From positions 145,343,501-145,407,500 of the forward strand of contig NC_069661.1 in assembly GCF_027244095.1 (NCBI RefSeq): a stretch of 64,000 nucleotides of DNA, given 5' to 3'. Position 1 is the first letter of the stretch, and each line of letters starts with the position of its first letter. The notes under the pieces were generated by a model. That model had not been told where the DNA came from and made no database searches. It saw only the letters and a list, made by a program, of their open reading frames with translations. Below, piece after piece: positions 1-13,049 of this stretch. The position numbers were made by a program, and so were the translations under genes. The stretch comes from Hemicordylus capensis (taxonomy: Eukaryota; Chordata; Lepidosauria; Squamata; Cordylidae).

Positions 1-3
1 CAG

Positions 4-270
4 ATAGTGGGACTCTGTGTATTAAATTTGAAGCCAATCCATAATTAAAATGATGTTTAATGATTTTTTAAAAGACAGGATGTTTCCCATTTAAAAAGGT
101 TTCCCCGTTGATCTTGCACAAGGCTGCAATCAGGCACTAGGTGACAGTCTTGCACATCAATGGGGGAATTTTTTTTAAAACCCCCAAATTGAAACACCTT
201 CCCTATATTAAAAAATTATTAAAAATAAACCAAGTGATAGATCAGCTTCAAATTTAATACTCTTAGTCCT
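4..270. mobile_element. Palindromic MITE-like element at the window edge
   Basis: Two arms of about 125 bp are imperfect inverted copies meeting near position 137. Both outer ends carry the word TATTAAATTTGAAGC (once per strand), and both inner parts carry a TTGCACAAG-type word followed by a GTTGAT/ATTGAT motif and a run of C. It has no coding capacity. Such long imperfect palindromes are typical of non-autonomous DNA transposons. The left boundary lies almost at the window start, so no target duplication can be tested and the superfamily is unknown. Confidence 0.6.
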
Positions 271-2579
271 GCCGTCCTGTGCTACAACTGTGGCTGGTTT
301 CAGAGTTCCATGGCTAACCCTTCCCAACTTATGACCCCGCCCCACAATTTTCTATTTACCTCTGTGTCTAAAAAGCCCTGTAGCTGCTATAGAGACACAT
401 GGCAGCCTTGCACAAGACCCACAACAAATTCTTATTATTTTTTAAATGAGTCAGGCTTTTCAGGAAGGAATAATTTTTAAAATTAAGGGAAAACAATAAA
501 TGAATGGAACTTGACTCCAGGACACAGGTCTGCCCATAGTGCTATCATGACAGCAGACACTCGGCAAAGCCACAACTCCATCTTATCTTGATCTACTTTA
601 TCTGTGAGTCTCTATACACATCAGAATCATTCTCTGCAGAATGACAGAGTGTCCCAGGAAAAGACATTAGATAGTGCAACAGGGGCAGCTAGGGGAGAAG
701 GGGCCCTGCAGCCACTCGGAGTAAGGGAAATAATGAATAAAATAGGGAGGGTTGGAGTTGAGGGGGGGCCCTCAGGAGCTGGGAGGCTTGGGTTCTTTAA
801 ACCCATCTGCTCAATTATAGTTTCACCCCCGAAGTGCAATTATTTTTTAGATGCAGATTCTCCCCATTAAGTTCCAATCTTAAAGATACACCTGAGTAAA
901 TCTGCTTTCTATATGAACAGTACCTTGCTGTCTCTATACTGCATTCAGGCTAAATCCTGTCCTCATATGCACATCTCAACCCTCAGTGTGCAAAAGAGCT
1001 GTAAAAGTCCTGTGTGGAAAAACTCCTGGTAAATTATCATCTATCCCTCACAAACTCCACAGGAATGCACTTCCTTTTCCAGTAATCCTATTCTGATTCT
1101 TGCTCTGCTCCATAAATCCTCCATGAAGCTGTGCCTCTGAACATGTAAGTCTCTGCATTGTTTGGGAGAAATAAAACTAGTTAAAACTCTGTTGGAATGA
1201 TGTTTGACTGAGGCTTCTGTGCTTAGATATAGAAGAGTTTCTCTATACCTATACAGGTATAGGGCCTGCATGTTCTGGATCACAAGTTCAGGCCTTATGT
1301 ACACAGTTGTATGAATGTAAAGCCCATTCTTGACATTCACTGAATGCGTGGAGGATGGGGTGCGGTCAGCAGCCATGTTTCTGCTTTCCCTCTATCATTC
1401 TATGCATGGATGGAATGTGAGAATAGGGTTATGCTGCTGGCTTCCATGTGCAGGAAGCACAGAGATGGTTGAACTGCTTGTTCACAAGAAAGCCATTTAT
1501 AGCTGTCAAATGAACTTAAATTCCTTTTCATCTAAACTAAATCAGAAGAAACATTTCCATAATCACCATCTTCAAAGACGTGTATTATTATTCACAACTC
1601 GTAAAGAAAGATATTTCAATTAACACGGGTTTGTAAAGCTTAAAAAAGAAAAGAATGTGGAACACCCACCTGAACCCCCATTCTCCAATGGTACAGACCA
1701 GGAGAGACTGTACTGTGTGCTTTTTTCTTGAGTCTTTGATTTGAGTTTTGTTTTGAAGCAAATGTATTTAAGGTCACAGTTGCACAATGCTGCAGTCTTA
1801 TGCATGGTTTGTCAGAAGCTAGTCCAAATGAATGCAGTGGTACTTACGCCCAAGCACTTTAGGCACTTTTGTACTTGTAATAAATGGTTTAATTGAAGAA
1901 GATATTGCAAATTAAACAGCAACTGATCATTTGGCAAGAGTTTTACAAATCGATTTATTTCCAACAAGTTATTTTTCTCAGCTCTTTCTATCTACTTGGC
2001 CATATTGAATTATGGGATGATAGAGGCAGATTAATTACTTAAGAGGAAAACAATGATCCAAAAAAGTATAAACATGACAGCAACTCCAGATCAAGTAATT
2101 TAATAAATGTGAAGAAGAGAAAGGTAGAGGCTCCCTACAGTAGAGTAATTACACTAAATTGTAGTGGGAGCACCACAGCAAAATTTCAAAATTCATTACA
2201 AGGTGCAAACTGTTTCATATTCTAAGTAGTTATGGATGTGTACAATCCATTTCAGAAACAGGAATGGCTGATTCACACTTGAGGTGACTTTTTCCACCAA
2301 CTGTCAAATGCTAAAACAGTCTTGTGAAAGTACCCACCACTCTGTTAGAGGAGCGATGGAAACTCTTTCTGTTGGCAGTTGATCCTCCACAGATGACTCT
2401 TACTATCACTGTTTCTCACAATGTCTGTGGCACTCGGTTGTTTCAGCATTCCCTACATGAGCTGAGAACATCAGTAGTGTACACAAGAAAAGTCTTTGTT
2501 TAAAAAACAACTCCAAAGATAAACTCGGTACCTTCACAATAGTATTTTGCTTGAGAGACCAACTGGGTTTTTGTCACAA
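271..2579. other. No gene or repeat recognised
   Basis: A/T-rich sequence without a convincing coding exon. The open frames here are short (up to about 110 codons), overlap on both strands and resemble no family I know. I see no strong splice-bounded exon and no repeat boundary. Confidence 0.5.
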
Positions 2580-2715
2580 TTTATTTCTATTATTATTTAT
2601 TATTGATTGAACATATATACTTTATATTTAAAAGTTCAAAGCACTGTATGGAAATGTGTATACAATAAAAATATAATACAATAGTTAAAATGCAAAATCA
2701 ATACAATAAAAATGT
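2580..2715 (-). mobile_element. LINE 3'-end fragment (probable)
   Basis: A TTATT-rich tract is followed by a stretch of the kind seen at tailed LINE 3' ends read in reverse: a position resembling the 'GTATATAAA' end motif, then an A-rich series of AATAAAA and AATACAATA words. The clade cannot be assigned. Confidence 0.35.
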
Positions 2716-2757
2716 AGACAGCATACAACCATACTATAGCAGCCTAAAACAAACCAC

Positions 2758-3037
2758 CAGAGGCGTTTACACACAACAGGCTTTACTGGGAGGCTTTGCT
2801 GCGAACTCAAAGTTGTCCCCAAAAGCCAACGAGAATAGTGGACTTTTTTTTAACACCGGTTACAAATTGGGCTAAACTCTAACATGCAGTGAAAAGCCCA
2901 AATTGTGTCTGAACTGCTCCCCAATAACTTGCAGGGATTTTGGGGTGAATCTGGCTGATATGTGAACACATCCTCTCCATTCTGGAGGAGATGTGAGTTA
3001 AAGGACCCCATGTGAAAAACTTCCAGGGAATGCAATA
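2758..3037 (+). repeat. Unclassified interspersed repeat, copy 1
   Basis: The second half (about 2895-3035) matches 62165-62310 in the same orientation. Shared words include GAACTGCTC, CCAATAACT, GAGGAGATGTG and CATGTGAAAAAC. The first half, with a CAGGCTTTACTGGGAGGC segment, is absent from the second copy. It is non-coding, and its class is unknown. A non-autonomous DNA element is most likely because of its size and lack of a tail. Confidence 0.6.
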
Positions 3038-4626
3038 TCGATCTCTCTGACCAATTTAGGTGATGAGACCTGTTTTAGAACCTTACTTCCCTAGAACTTT
3101 TTAATGTAAAACTTGACAATAATTTATTATGATAAATTGTTATATGGCCTGAATAAATGATACATAACCAAATATCCAGGAAAGCCAACATTCTGAAAGA
3201 CCTCTCAGTGCCCCAGAAGTGTGATTTTCACCCAACCTAAGAGGTACTCAGGCTTGGTAATAAAATATTTTATTGGTAGGGTGCTGCATACAATACCCAA
3301 ACAGAATTTTAATTCTGAAAGGTAGAATTTCTCTCTCATACACAATGGTTGAAATCCCCCCCACCGCCCGCCCCCCATATGAACGAAATTGTGGACAAAA
3401 TATTTGATGGGCTAGATCCAGCCTAAAACCACTAGTCAGCCATCTCTGTGATACACAATTTCTAGCAAAACAGTATATCCAGAAGATATAAACCAGATGC
3501 TCATTTGTAGGACTCTGAAGATTTACAGATGCTGTATGGATGCACTTTTAATTCCTCCTTACATTTATAGGGCTTCGTTATTTGTGCATCTTTCTTAGAC
3601 CCCCAGGGTATGTTGAAAAAGGGGTTGAGAGTGTCTCTGACATATAATGCAGTTAGCACTTAGAGATAGAGGAATGAGAATTGTCTAATTTGCCTCCAGC
3701 AGTGTTTAAATTAGATTCCAGATGGAAAGCTCTGATTTCCATTTTAAAAACCTGCTAGCAATAATCTAGGTCAGATGGGAGGAATCCAACGAATCAATAT
3801 TTAAAATATATTGTGCTTAATTTTGTAGGTGTTATTCAAGATGTGGAAAACACACAGAAGTCTTGTTTGCAGACAAAAGTTTTTTCTTGGGATGAATAGT
3901 ATGTTACTGCCCAAATAATTTCGGTTTGATTATTGTAGAAAGAGACAAAAGATAAAGTGATTACATGTATTCATGCAAGCTTTCCACTGAACAACATAAA
4001 ATTCTTCCTCAGACAAAAATGGCTACATAGAGAGAGGAATGGAAAATGTTCTAATTACAAGCAACAGAACACAGACTCAACCATGGTATTGAATTTCTGC
4101 AATTGACTAGGGTGTCTGATGGAAGTGTTTGGAGGCCATTTTGAGTTAGGAATTATGAATGTAGACCTTAATATAGTCATGTTTCTGTTTCAAGCAAGAA
4201 TAGTCTCTAGAGGAGTGTGGCTCTATGGCCTTCTCTTGAAACCCTTTTCATGACTCTTGAGCTGAGGTTTAATAGCATGCAAGACTGATCACTCTGGGCT
4301 GCAGGGAGCAAAAGGAACACTGAAAAATCTGTGGCAGCTGTGGCTGCTTGTTAAGAATTTGTTTGTCTCCCACCCTCTTCAGGAGGCCTACTTGCCAAGG
4401 GCATGAGCCTAAGGGTTCTTATCCTATTGTATAGCCTGTGGTTAGATCTGTGACTGCTTTACCTGATTGCTTGGTAAAAGTAGGCTTTTGGTACTTCAGA
4501 TAATGGTCCTTACTAGACAAGGTTACAGGGATCAGGGATCTCTCCCCACCACCAATTGGAAATGATATTGCTTTCAAGAAAGAAAAGACAAACTATAATT
4601 TAATCCTTCTTGTCCCCACTAAGGGG
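3038..4626. other. No gene or repeat recognised
   Basis: Unique-looking sequence without a usable exon. A few short homopolymer runs occur (for example C-rich near 3357). Nothing else is visible. Confidence 0.5.
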
Positions 4627-4791
4627 TAGGGATGTGCACGAAATGCTTTGGAGGACCTTTTCCAGACCTCTGAACTGGTCCAGCGGTCCAGCGGGGGAGG
4701 TTACCTTTAAGGAGCAGGGAGGGTGATCTCCCCCCCCCACTGTTTCCCCCACCGGCACTGTGCTCAAAACAGCTGGTGTGGGGTGGCCATG
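4627..4791 (+). mobile_element. hAT-like element, left part (TAGGGATGTGCAC family)
   Basis: It begins with TAGGGATGTGCACGAA, the terminal word of the hAT foldback family seen whole at 33457, 36832 and 37482. Its interior has the C/G-rich words found in that family. It is interrupted at 4791 by a solo LTR and appears to continue for a short distance after 5503. No right terminus or matching target duplication was found, so the copy is incomplete. Confidence 0.6.
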
Positions 4792-5499
4792 TGATAACGA
4801 ATTGTTTAATCCAGGCCTACAAATAAGTATATAAAAGTGTGTATCAAAGTATAATTCAGGAAAGTTTGGTTCATATCCCTAATGGAGTATAGAGCCAGCA
4901 GGTTGCTCAGAGTTGAGAAGTCACTCAGTAACAGAGGCCAAAGTCAAGAGCGGGAGGCCCTCTCTCAAGAATGTGGGTTGAGAAGCCCACCAGAGATAAC
5001 AGGTACCAGGAGTGGTCAAACACAGGCCATTAGCTAAATTCCTCAGTCAGCAGATAGAGGGTCTTGCTGATACAAAGAGATACCATAGGGATTAAAGTTG
5101 TCATAAAAGCCAGGTAGTAACTCATCTTCTCAGGCTCTAGATGACACCTCTGAAATATGTAAGTTTAATAACTAATAACGTGTATTAATCGCTTTGTTGA
5201 TATGCTTGTATGTTTGAGACCTATAAAACCGAGCCAACTGTATGGCTCGAGCATGCAGTATCAGCCAGATGCTCTCTGATGATACTTGTGCCTTTCATGA
5301 CATGAAATAAAAGCTTTTTTGAGCAACGCACCCTTGTTGTTTGACTCCATTCAGTTGGACAGCAAGTATATTGGCGAGAATTGAGCCTAATCCTCTTTGG
5401 TTCTGGCAAGACGTCCCATTCTCTATCCACGATAGAAGGATGAAAGCCAGTGGCTGAATCAAACAGGAAGGCTAGATTCTAGAGGTTTTCCCCGCAACA
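4792..5499 (+). mobile_element. Solo LTR of an endogenous retrovirus-like element
   Basis: A 708-bp block begins TGATAACG, ends CGCAACA and is flanked by the 4-bp direct repeat CATG (4788-4791 and 5500-5503). It holds a TATA-like CCTATAAAA near 5220 and an AATAAA signal near 5307 with a short downstream R/U5-like segment. No internal retroviral sequence follows, so it is a solo LTR left by recombination. The layout and 4-bp duplication suggest an ERV1-type (gammaretrovirus-like) element, which is an inference. It sits inside an older hAT-like copy and is therefore younger than that copy. Confidence 0.7.
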
Positions 5500-5569
5500 C
5501 ATGTACCCTCTTGCCACCCCTGTCAGTGCCAGACTGGAAGTGGCCGGTGTGCGTGCAAAATGTCTACCA

Positions 5570-7152
5570 TAAAAAGAACAAGCTTATGAGCTATTGGTTT
5601 CCAGATTATTTGAAAATATGGGCTCACCTGTACCATTGCTAAGGGGAAATCTAGAGCCAAGCCCTGATGCTAATTCCAGATCCTTATGTAAAGATCACAG
5701 TGTGTATAATATCATTGAGCAGAATGAGAGGCAATATCCCTTCATTTGTGATAATCAGCAATATGAGGAGGATATGGAGTGCATAGAATTTAATAACTTG
5801 TTGCAAGGGTCACAGTTAACAGTTCAAAATATAACCGAAGGTTTTCTTCCTGAAGAAAAAAGTCCTTCTGAGTACCTTCTTTACATTTGTACAAGAAAAA
5901 AAATATTGACATTTCTGAGGGAAACATTATTATACTCCCAGAAAGGCAATGGCCTAAATTTTGAGGTATCCCCAGCCTTTAAAACATCCACTACTGCTGG
6001 TATGGATATGGAGAAGGCTGAAGAGCTCACAAGAGTTGAGCAGGAAAATAAACAGAAGAGTGGATTGGAAAAATAGATAGAGAATCATGTCGAAAATCCT
6101 CTCCCCCAAGAGAATTTGATTTTATTTCATTTACAGCCAACTCAATTCAGAGTGAGGAGTGGTTACAAAGAAGATTTTTAGAACCATCTGAGTTGGGTGA
6201 AGTTACATCTATCTTAGAAAGACAGTCTGAGGTAACGATAAGGGTACCTCCAAAGAATAATGGAGCTGTATAAATTGATGAGGGGGCAGAATTAAATGTG
6301 ATTAGGAGGATGGATTGACAACCTGTGATAAACAACCATCTGAATCTAGACAGTTGGTAACATGTCCATCTCAATCCATAGAAGACAACTTGTTATGCCT
6401 GTCCTGTTTCAGATTGTCATCTGTCGAGGCCTATCCATCTCTCTAGTTCACAATCCATGTCTCAAACTCAGGCATCGACCTGGACAGATACAAAGATATT
6501 ACCACTTGAAACTGCACTTAACCCTGCTATCCCAGTTTCTGATGCTGCAAGTCTTTCAAAAGAACATTCTTTGCTTTTTGTGCATTCTGAGGCACTGGAC
6601 CTGGACTTAAGAGCACACAGGGTTATGGTTTTATAACCCTCAAATGAAGGGAACTAACAAATCTCTGGCCCAGGAGTTGGATGAGGCTAGACAGCCAGAA
6701 TTATAAGAATCTGTAACCGCTGCTAATTTATTACCAAAGTATTTGGGTTATGTTAAGATAGGGTCCTGGAATACATCTGGATGGCAGAACAAGTTTGTTG
6801 ACTCATATTTTGAACAATATCTGAAAAGTTTTGATATTATCTTTTTGCAGCAGACATGGTGTTCACAATGCTGCCTTCCATATTTGCCAGGCTATTGTTC
6901 TTTGGATAAGTCTGCAGTTACGTTGGGGTAATTCGGGGGAGTCAGTGGTGGTCTGGTGAATTTGACTTCAGTGCTGCAGAGAGAGTGGATAAATAATGAC
7001 CACATTTTAGTTGTACAAATTGATAATTCCTTTCTTGATTCCATTTTATGTATTAATGCATATTTTCCAGCAGGTAATTTAGATGCATGGTTACAAGTTG
7101 TGTTTTCTGTACAGTCCTCTGTTAGAGAAAATTGAGCAATTGATGCCTGAAG

Positions 7153-7191
<39 letters not shown>

Positions 7192-9212
7192 CTCTCATAT
7201 TTCTATACCACCTGATATGTATATTTCTAGGCGGTGTACAAAATGTAAAATATTTAAAAGACAATAAAAACAATAGAATAAAATTATTAAAAAATTTTAA
7301 TTATTAAAATTAATTATAATTAAAAGCCTGAGAAAACAGGAGGGTCTTGAGGTTCTTCCTGGGAACAAACAGAGATGGAGATGCTCTTATTTCAGCAGGG
7401 AGCTTATTCGAAAGCCCTGGGGCAGCCACAGAGAAAGCCCGGTCATGTGTCACCACCAAACGAGTTGGTGACAACCATAACTGTAACCAATATCTTGTTA
7501 GCTGGTGATTTTAATGTGCAAATTGGTCCAGACATCAGTAATTATTTTAAGAAGTCTCATGTTAGCCCTGAAGTCAAGTGGTATTTACCCTGGGCCTCTA
7601 TGGATCATGTGCTAAATAAACAAGGGTTGTTTCTCCTGAAACTGGCTTTTCAGTTCAGCCTGTACATTTTACAATTACATGGTACTAATTAAGACTATTC
7701 TTGTGGCCATTTTACTTATTTAAGCTCTACTGGGAACACTGTTATTGACCATTTCCTGGTTTTGCCTAGATTTTTATCTAGGATTCACTAGATAAGTACA
7801 AGCCAATCCTAAGAGTGACCATTTGCCTCTTGTTCTGGTGCTCCAGATGCAAAAGGGCCTATTTCTACATCTTGCTATGCTTATCAAAATCTTACTCAGG
7901 CTAGATGTCATCTTCGATGGAACTGCAATCTTAGTATAACACTCACACAGTTTTTAAACTCTTCACAGTTGTTAAATTTAAGGCATTTGGCCATTAAATT
8001 TTCAATTAACCACTGAAAAAAACCTTCAACGTCGTAAGGGGGAAAGGGGTTGGTTTGACCACCAATGCATAGCTATGACACGAATGCTGAAAGAGCTGCA
8101 GATCAAAGCCAGGGCTGAGAAATCTGTTTTATCAATCCAGTCTTTAATACAAGCCCGCTCACAATATAAACAGTTATTAAAAACTAAGAATTTTCAGCAT
8201 GTGAAGGATTTATGGAGAGATCTTGGCCTTAGCATTACCCAGAAAAATGAAAGGAAATTTTGGACTTTGGTGACAAGTAGCTCTTATAAGCACCACCCTT
8301 TGCCTGATGGTCATATTCCTGCAGAGACTTGGGTCCATTATTTTTCAGCTATATACAGTAACTCACAGACAAATTTGCAGACTAGCACTACAGACCTAGT
8401 CACAGAGATAAATTATTTTTACTTGTATGGCCAGCTGTCACAGTGACAGAGTGCAATCAGCTTATTGCAACTCTGTCTCTTGGAAAAGCTCCTGGTGAGG
8501 ATATGGTGCCACCTGAAGTTTTCCAGCTGAATGCCCATTGGTGGTCTCCGATTTTGGCTTATCTTTTTACAGAAATTAATAGGACATGCATTATATCACA
8601 AAACTGGAAGCGAAGTATATCTTTCCAATTTATAAGAAGGGAAATAGACAGGAACCACAGAATTATCATCCAATCAGCTTGTTAGACATTTCTTTCAAGT
8701 TGTATACACAACATCTTTTAACAAGTTGAAGGATTGAGAGGCCTCAATTGAATTATTTTATCCTGAACAAGCTGGATTTAGAAAAGGTCATAGCACCATC
8801 TGTTACTGTGCAATTCTAAAAGCATCCATACATAAAAAGGCACAGTAGACAACTATATGTTGCTTTTATTGACCTTTCTTCAGCCTTTGATTCAATTGAT
8901 AGACTTCGGTCGTGGGGTAAACTCACAAGGACAGATATTGATAAGCGCCTCCTAAGACTGCTGATTGCATACTGATACTAAAGTTACATACTGATACTAA
9001 AGCTAGAATAAAGCTGCATACTGATACTAAAGCTAGGATTCGGGTGAGCAGTCAGGGGTACGTGTCTGAACTGATAGCATTAGAGTATTTCTGTTTCATT
9101 GGGATGATTGTTTTTGTGATATATGACAACGGAGGTATGTACTTGTTAGTTTTTCCCCCTTTGTTATGACTTGTGGTTACAACATTAAAGTTTTAACTGA
9201 CTGACTGACTGG
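5570..9212 (+). mobile_element. LINE A: decayed non-LTR retrotransposon with EN and RT remnants
   Basis: Pieces of a LINE polyprotein lie in order in changing frames. A 160-codon frame (5594-6076) of unknown role comes first. An apurinic-type endonuclease follows: IGSWNTSGW and FDIIFLQQTW from 6755, GDFNVQIGP at 7504, and the C-terminal VIDHFLV at 7741. Next come a linker and the start of the reverse transcriptase (LGKAPGEDMVPPEVF at 8470, then a QAGFRKGHSTI-like block and an AAFDSID-like block to about 9060). The catalytic YADD block is missing. The sequence jumps to a 3' end with ATTAAAGTTTTAA and an (ACTG)n tail at 9190-9212, so the copy has an internal deletion. It resembles Vingi/I-group or L2/CR1-type LINEs, but the clade is uncertain. 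An L2 end is inserted at 7158-7480. Confidence 0.8.
7158..7480 (-). mobile_element. L2-type LINE 3' end inserted in LINE A
   Basis: On the - strand this encodes the C-terminal L2 motif (DRAFSVAAPGLSNKLP, then LKTLLFSQAFN), followed by a 3' UTR ending in a (GA)n tail that appears here as (TC)n at 7158-7190. It splits the LINE A endonuclease between the parts before 7157 and after 7480, so it is younger than LINE A. Confidence 0.8.
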
Positions 9213-9633
9213 TCACACTGTTGCATCTTCAGAAACTACTGAGACTGGTCACTCATGTGCAGACATTTGTGAGTATACAGCCTACATGATTCATCTGCTG
9301 TAAAAAGGAGGGAGATGATTCACATTAGCCAGATAAATACACAGATACAATCACAGAACAAATTTTTTCAAGAGTCCAAAAATTGCTTCTGCACACCCCC
9401 ATAACATGGAGCATCTTTGTGCCCAGGATCTGTGGAAAGCAGTCCTGTCTGTCTTCACCAGAAATCAGTCACATACATGTATACATTAGTAGGACAACCC
9501 ACACCATGTTAAGCATGCCTGTCAAATCAAACAAATAAATAAATAAATATAGGAAGCAGTGGAGTTAAACTGCACTGTTAAGCATGTAAGTTCCAAATAC
9601 TCTCCATGGAATGAGCCTTCTGTATTACACATT
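9213..9633. other. No gene or repeat recognised
   Basis: No exon or repeat family recognised. There is a short (AAAT)n run near 9530-9547. Confidence 0.5.
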
Positions 9634-10746
9634 TGTCAGGGATCCCCTTTATAGGAACTCCAGAGAATCCCCAGGCAAGGAACCTACAACCAGCCACTTC
9701 ACCAATCCAGAGCTAAAGATCTCTCCTTTGTTCAGTCCTACCCCTCTCTGCCCCATGGAAAATTAGGGTGAGGTTCCTCCCAAGAAAGATCGTGTCTCAG
9801 GGGCCAGGACCAAACCTTTGTGGGAGAGTCACCAATGTCAACTTCCAGACCTTCAGGAACACTGGGCCGAGCTGCAGCAGTGATAGAGGAGCGCTTAGCT
9901 AGCAGCTTAATGTCTAATGTTGGAAGGTTTTCCTCGAGAGAGAGGGATCTCTTCCAGAAGAGAAAACAGACCCAGATCCAGATGTGAGAGTGAATCTGAG
10001 GTGATGGGTACAGATGTCCCAACTCCTTCTTAAGCTCTTGAGTCTACGCTTGCAGTTCCTGGTGCAATAGTCCTGCTTGCTGTGCTTCCCAGCTACTGTG
10101 AGACTACCTAGCTGCTGCGTTACTTGGCTGTCTGCCTTGAGATCTGGACCTACTATTACCTTCTTGCCTAGCTGTCCTGAGACTGGTGTGCCATGAACTC
10201 TACTGCCTTGTTACCTAATGGCCTCGCCACCTTGCACCCTTCTGCTTGCTGCCTTACTACTGGATTGACCACTTGGCCCAGGTTGGATAAAAAGCACTTT
10301 AATGATATCCCATCCTGTCCCACAGTCAAGAGCTCACAAGGTCTTCAAAGCAAGTTGCTGCACCACAGATCGTTCCATTAGACTAGTTGATCCGACACCA
10401 ATCAGCAGAGGCAGACTGAGTTCTTACATGCCTCTAACCTCAAGCTATTTCTTCTGGGATCCACTTCTCTCCATGGAGATGAAGGGGCAGTCTTCTGGCC
10501 TGGGGTCTGGCATTCTTCTTCCTCTGCTTGATCTAATTCTACCTGTTGCTGGTGATGGTGTGGGAAGGGCTGGTTCTTGACTGGGCTCAAGTTCTAAGGA
10601 TGTCACTTCAGGGGCTCAGACTCTGAGGGATCTGTTTTAGGGAGCTCTTTCAGGCTGAGCGAGTGTCAAGGCCTGGAAATGCCAAGCTCTAGTGCTGGTC
10701 CTGCCTCCTCAGAGTTAGTCTCAGAGTCAGGGCAGAGGTTGTGACA
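9634..10746 (-). mobile_element. Possible solo LTR (Gypsy-like), low confidence
   Basis: The block opens TGTCAGGG and closes TTGTGACA, so TGTCA/TGACA form a short terminal inversion as in many LTRs. Its interior is rich in Ser/Pro/Glu-type codons on the - strand, a look I associate with squamate Gypsy LTRs. There is no convincing target duplication, and no protein domain was recognised, so this is only a suggestion. Confidence 0.3.
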
Positions 10747-13049
10747 AATAACCCAGCCCTAGCATGTGGGGCTTGAGTTTTTTGCCCCTGATACCCTGCA
10801 GAAAAACTTACAGAAATTTACAGACAAAGAAATCAACCATGCTATTAACATAGCATGTAGTTTTGCTCAGTATTTTCAGGAAAAAGTCTGTGAAGTTCAG
10901 ATTTGCATAAAGGTGGTGCTGGCATCCTATGACAAAAGTCTTCTGGAAGATGTATGCTCTTTTTCATTGAGAAAAAACTTTGTTTCCTGAAAAAAGTGGA
11001 GATTTGTAAATTTGAAACGTTTTGTGTTTATATTGTATATCAGGTTTACATTGCAAAAAATAAAAATGAAAGCAAGCTACTCATGTCAGATTTACCATTA
11101 AGGGAAGATGATGCTTTCTGAGGGGCGTCTTTTAGAAGATGTATGGTGAACAGAATGTGTGATTGTTCTGAGGGGTGCCCATTCTCTGAAAGTTTACCTC
11201 AAAGAGCTTGAAATTCTCTTTTATGCCTGTTTTGTTAACTAGGTTCCCCGAGAAGCAACAAATTTGCATGAGAAAATGACACTGCTCTGATCTTTTTAAT
11301 TAAAGTGTGTAATGCATCAGTGGCTGACTAAAAACAAACATCACAGTCATCAGCTGCACTGCACAGCCACACAAAGCATCGTGAAAGATAAACCAGCCCT
11401 TCTGCTTAGAACACATAAAGCAAGCCATCAGCCACGTAGAGAGTTGGATTTTATACATCAAGAGCTTGAGGAATATTTTTGGCTTCCACTCTCTCAGCTT
11501 CTTCAAATGTCACTGATTTTTGTCTTCATTGAATTCTTCATTGTGTTATATGGCCCTGATCCAAAGCCACTGAAATCCAAGCAAAGTGTGACGAGCAAAA
11601 CTATTTCTTTCTATCTCTTGTTGAAGCATTCATCCCGTTGAAAGACATATCATAGATCTCCCATCAGTCTGCCCAACTCCCCACCCAGTGTGCTTAGATA
11701 ATTTCTGAGACCCAGTTCTAGGAGCCATGGCTTCAGAGGCTAATACTAGTGGCTATGAGGAGCAAGGCCTTTTCCAAGGAACTCTTCTGGAGCTCCTTCT
11801 GAGACACAGGCTCAGCAAGGTTGCTCCCTGCTATGTTTTAGAGAGCAAAACTACTTTTGTTTTCAGAAAGTCTTTGGTGAATCTTAAATATTCACTTATC
11901 CCTCCCACATTCAGTGAACATATGAGAGGGACGTGGGATTGTGTCCTCATAGGACCAGCGGAATGAGTGAGCGCCTTGTACTCTCATGAACTCCAGAAAC
12001 TTGGCCTGGAAAATGTTCTGCCATATATTAGACATTGAGTTGCTGCCTCATATTCAGGTCAAAAAAAAGGTGGGCTTCTCTTTTCCTCTACCCATCAAGG
12101 TAAGGTAACCACCTATCACATCAACTAACTGTGGAAAGAGAGTGGACTTCATAGGATGCATGAATAATCTCAGAGCATATTAGTTAGCACAATGTCCTTA
12201 CTCCTGCAAAAAAGGTCACATAAGAAAGCATCCATAGATCATCTTATATTAATTATTTTTAATAAACCTCATTAGAAATTGACAGTCCCTTAATGAACAA
12301 GGTAAGATGATATAGTGCTATATTTATAAATTGTGCTATATTTAGTGCTAGTGCTATATTTATAAATTGACTCTGCTATATTTTTACCCCATTCTTCAAA
12401 GTTTGTTTGTTGTTTTTTTTAAAAAATTCCTGCTTTCTTAGTTTCCAACCTCTGATGCAGGTAATATTTAACAAAATAATCCAAGATGTATTTGATTTTA
12501 AAAGGCTCTGTCAACAATAAAGAGATTATCTTTCGGCACAGTTTACAGCATCATATGGTGACTAAGCAAGTGGCAAAAAATGCATACTTAATATGCAATT
12601 CCGCTGATTTATGCTTACCGACCTCCTGTAGAAAATTACAGTTCCTTTAATAAAAATCTCATTACTTTGAGAAGGATGTGTTTGCAGACAGAAATTATAT
12701 ATAAAACATTGACAGTGTACTTTCAAAGATATTAATGGTCTGTAAAGAACTACAGTAGTGGTAGATATCGGTGATATCTGATTTGTTCTGTCTGTTTAAC
12801 TCCTGTTGTCAGAAGTACTTCTCAAAACAACTGCAAAAGCATTTTTTAAAAGTTTGTTTAATATATTTATGAATACCACATAATCAGCTGTGTTCACCAG
12901 ACTACTAGTTAGGGCTTACCCCTCAGACCTGTTTGGGTGCTTTGACTTAGACCTAGAACATGTGAAAAGTGTGCGCTTCATAAACATATGAATTCTACTT
13001 AGATCAGCACATGCTTTACTTCATGATCCCTCCACTCAAGAGAGAAGCA
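10747..13049. other. No gene or repeat recognised
   Basis: A/T-rich DNA. Frames of 60-110 codons exist at 10766-10990 and 11312-11641, but they show no known domain, no splice-bounded context and no similarity to one another. Confidence 0.5.

Noticed and set aside
4627-5646. Target duplication CTAAGGGG for the 4627 hAT copy (4619-4626 and 5639-5646)
   Set aside because: The octamer recurs, but the sequence just before 5639 does not resemble the family's terminus, so the match is probably chance.
7159-7190. Stand-alone (TC)n microsatellite
   Set aside because: It is the tail of the L2 copy inserted in LINE A, so it is described with that element.
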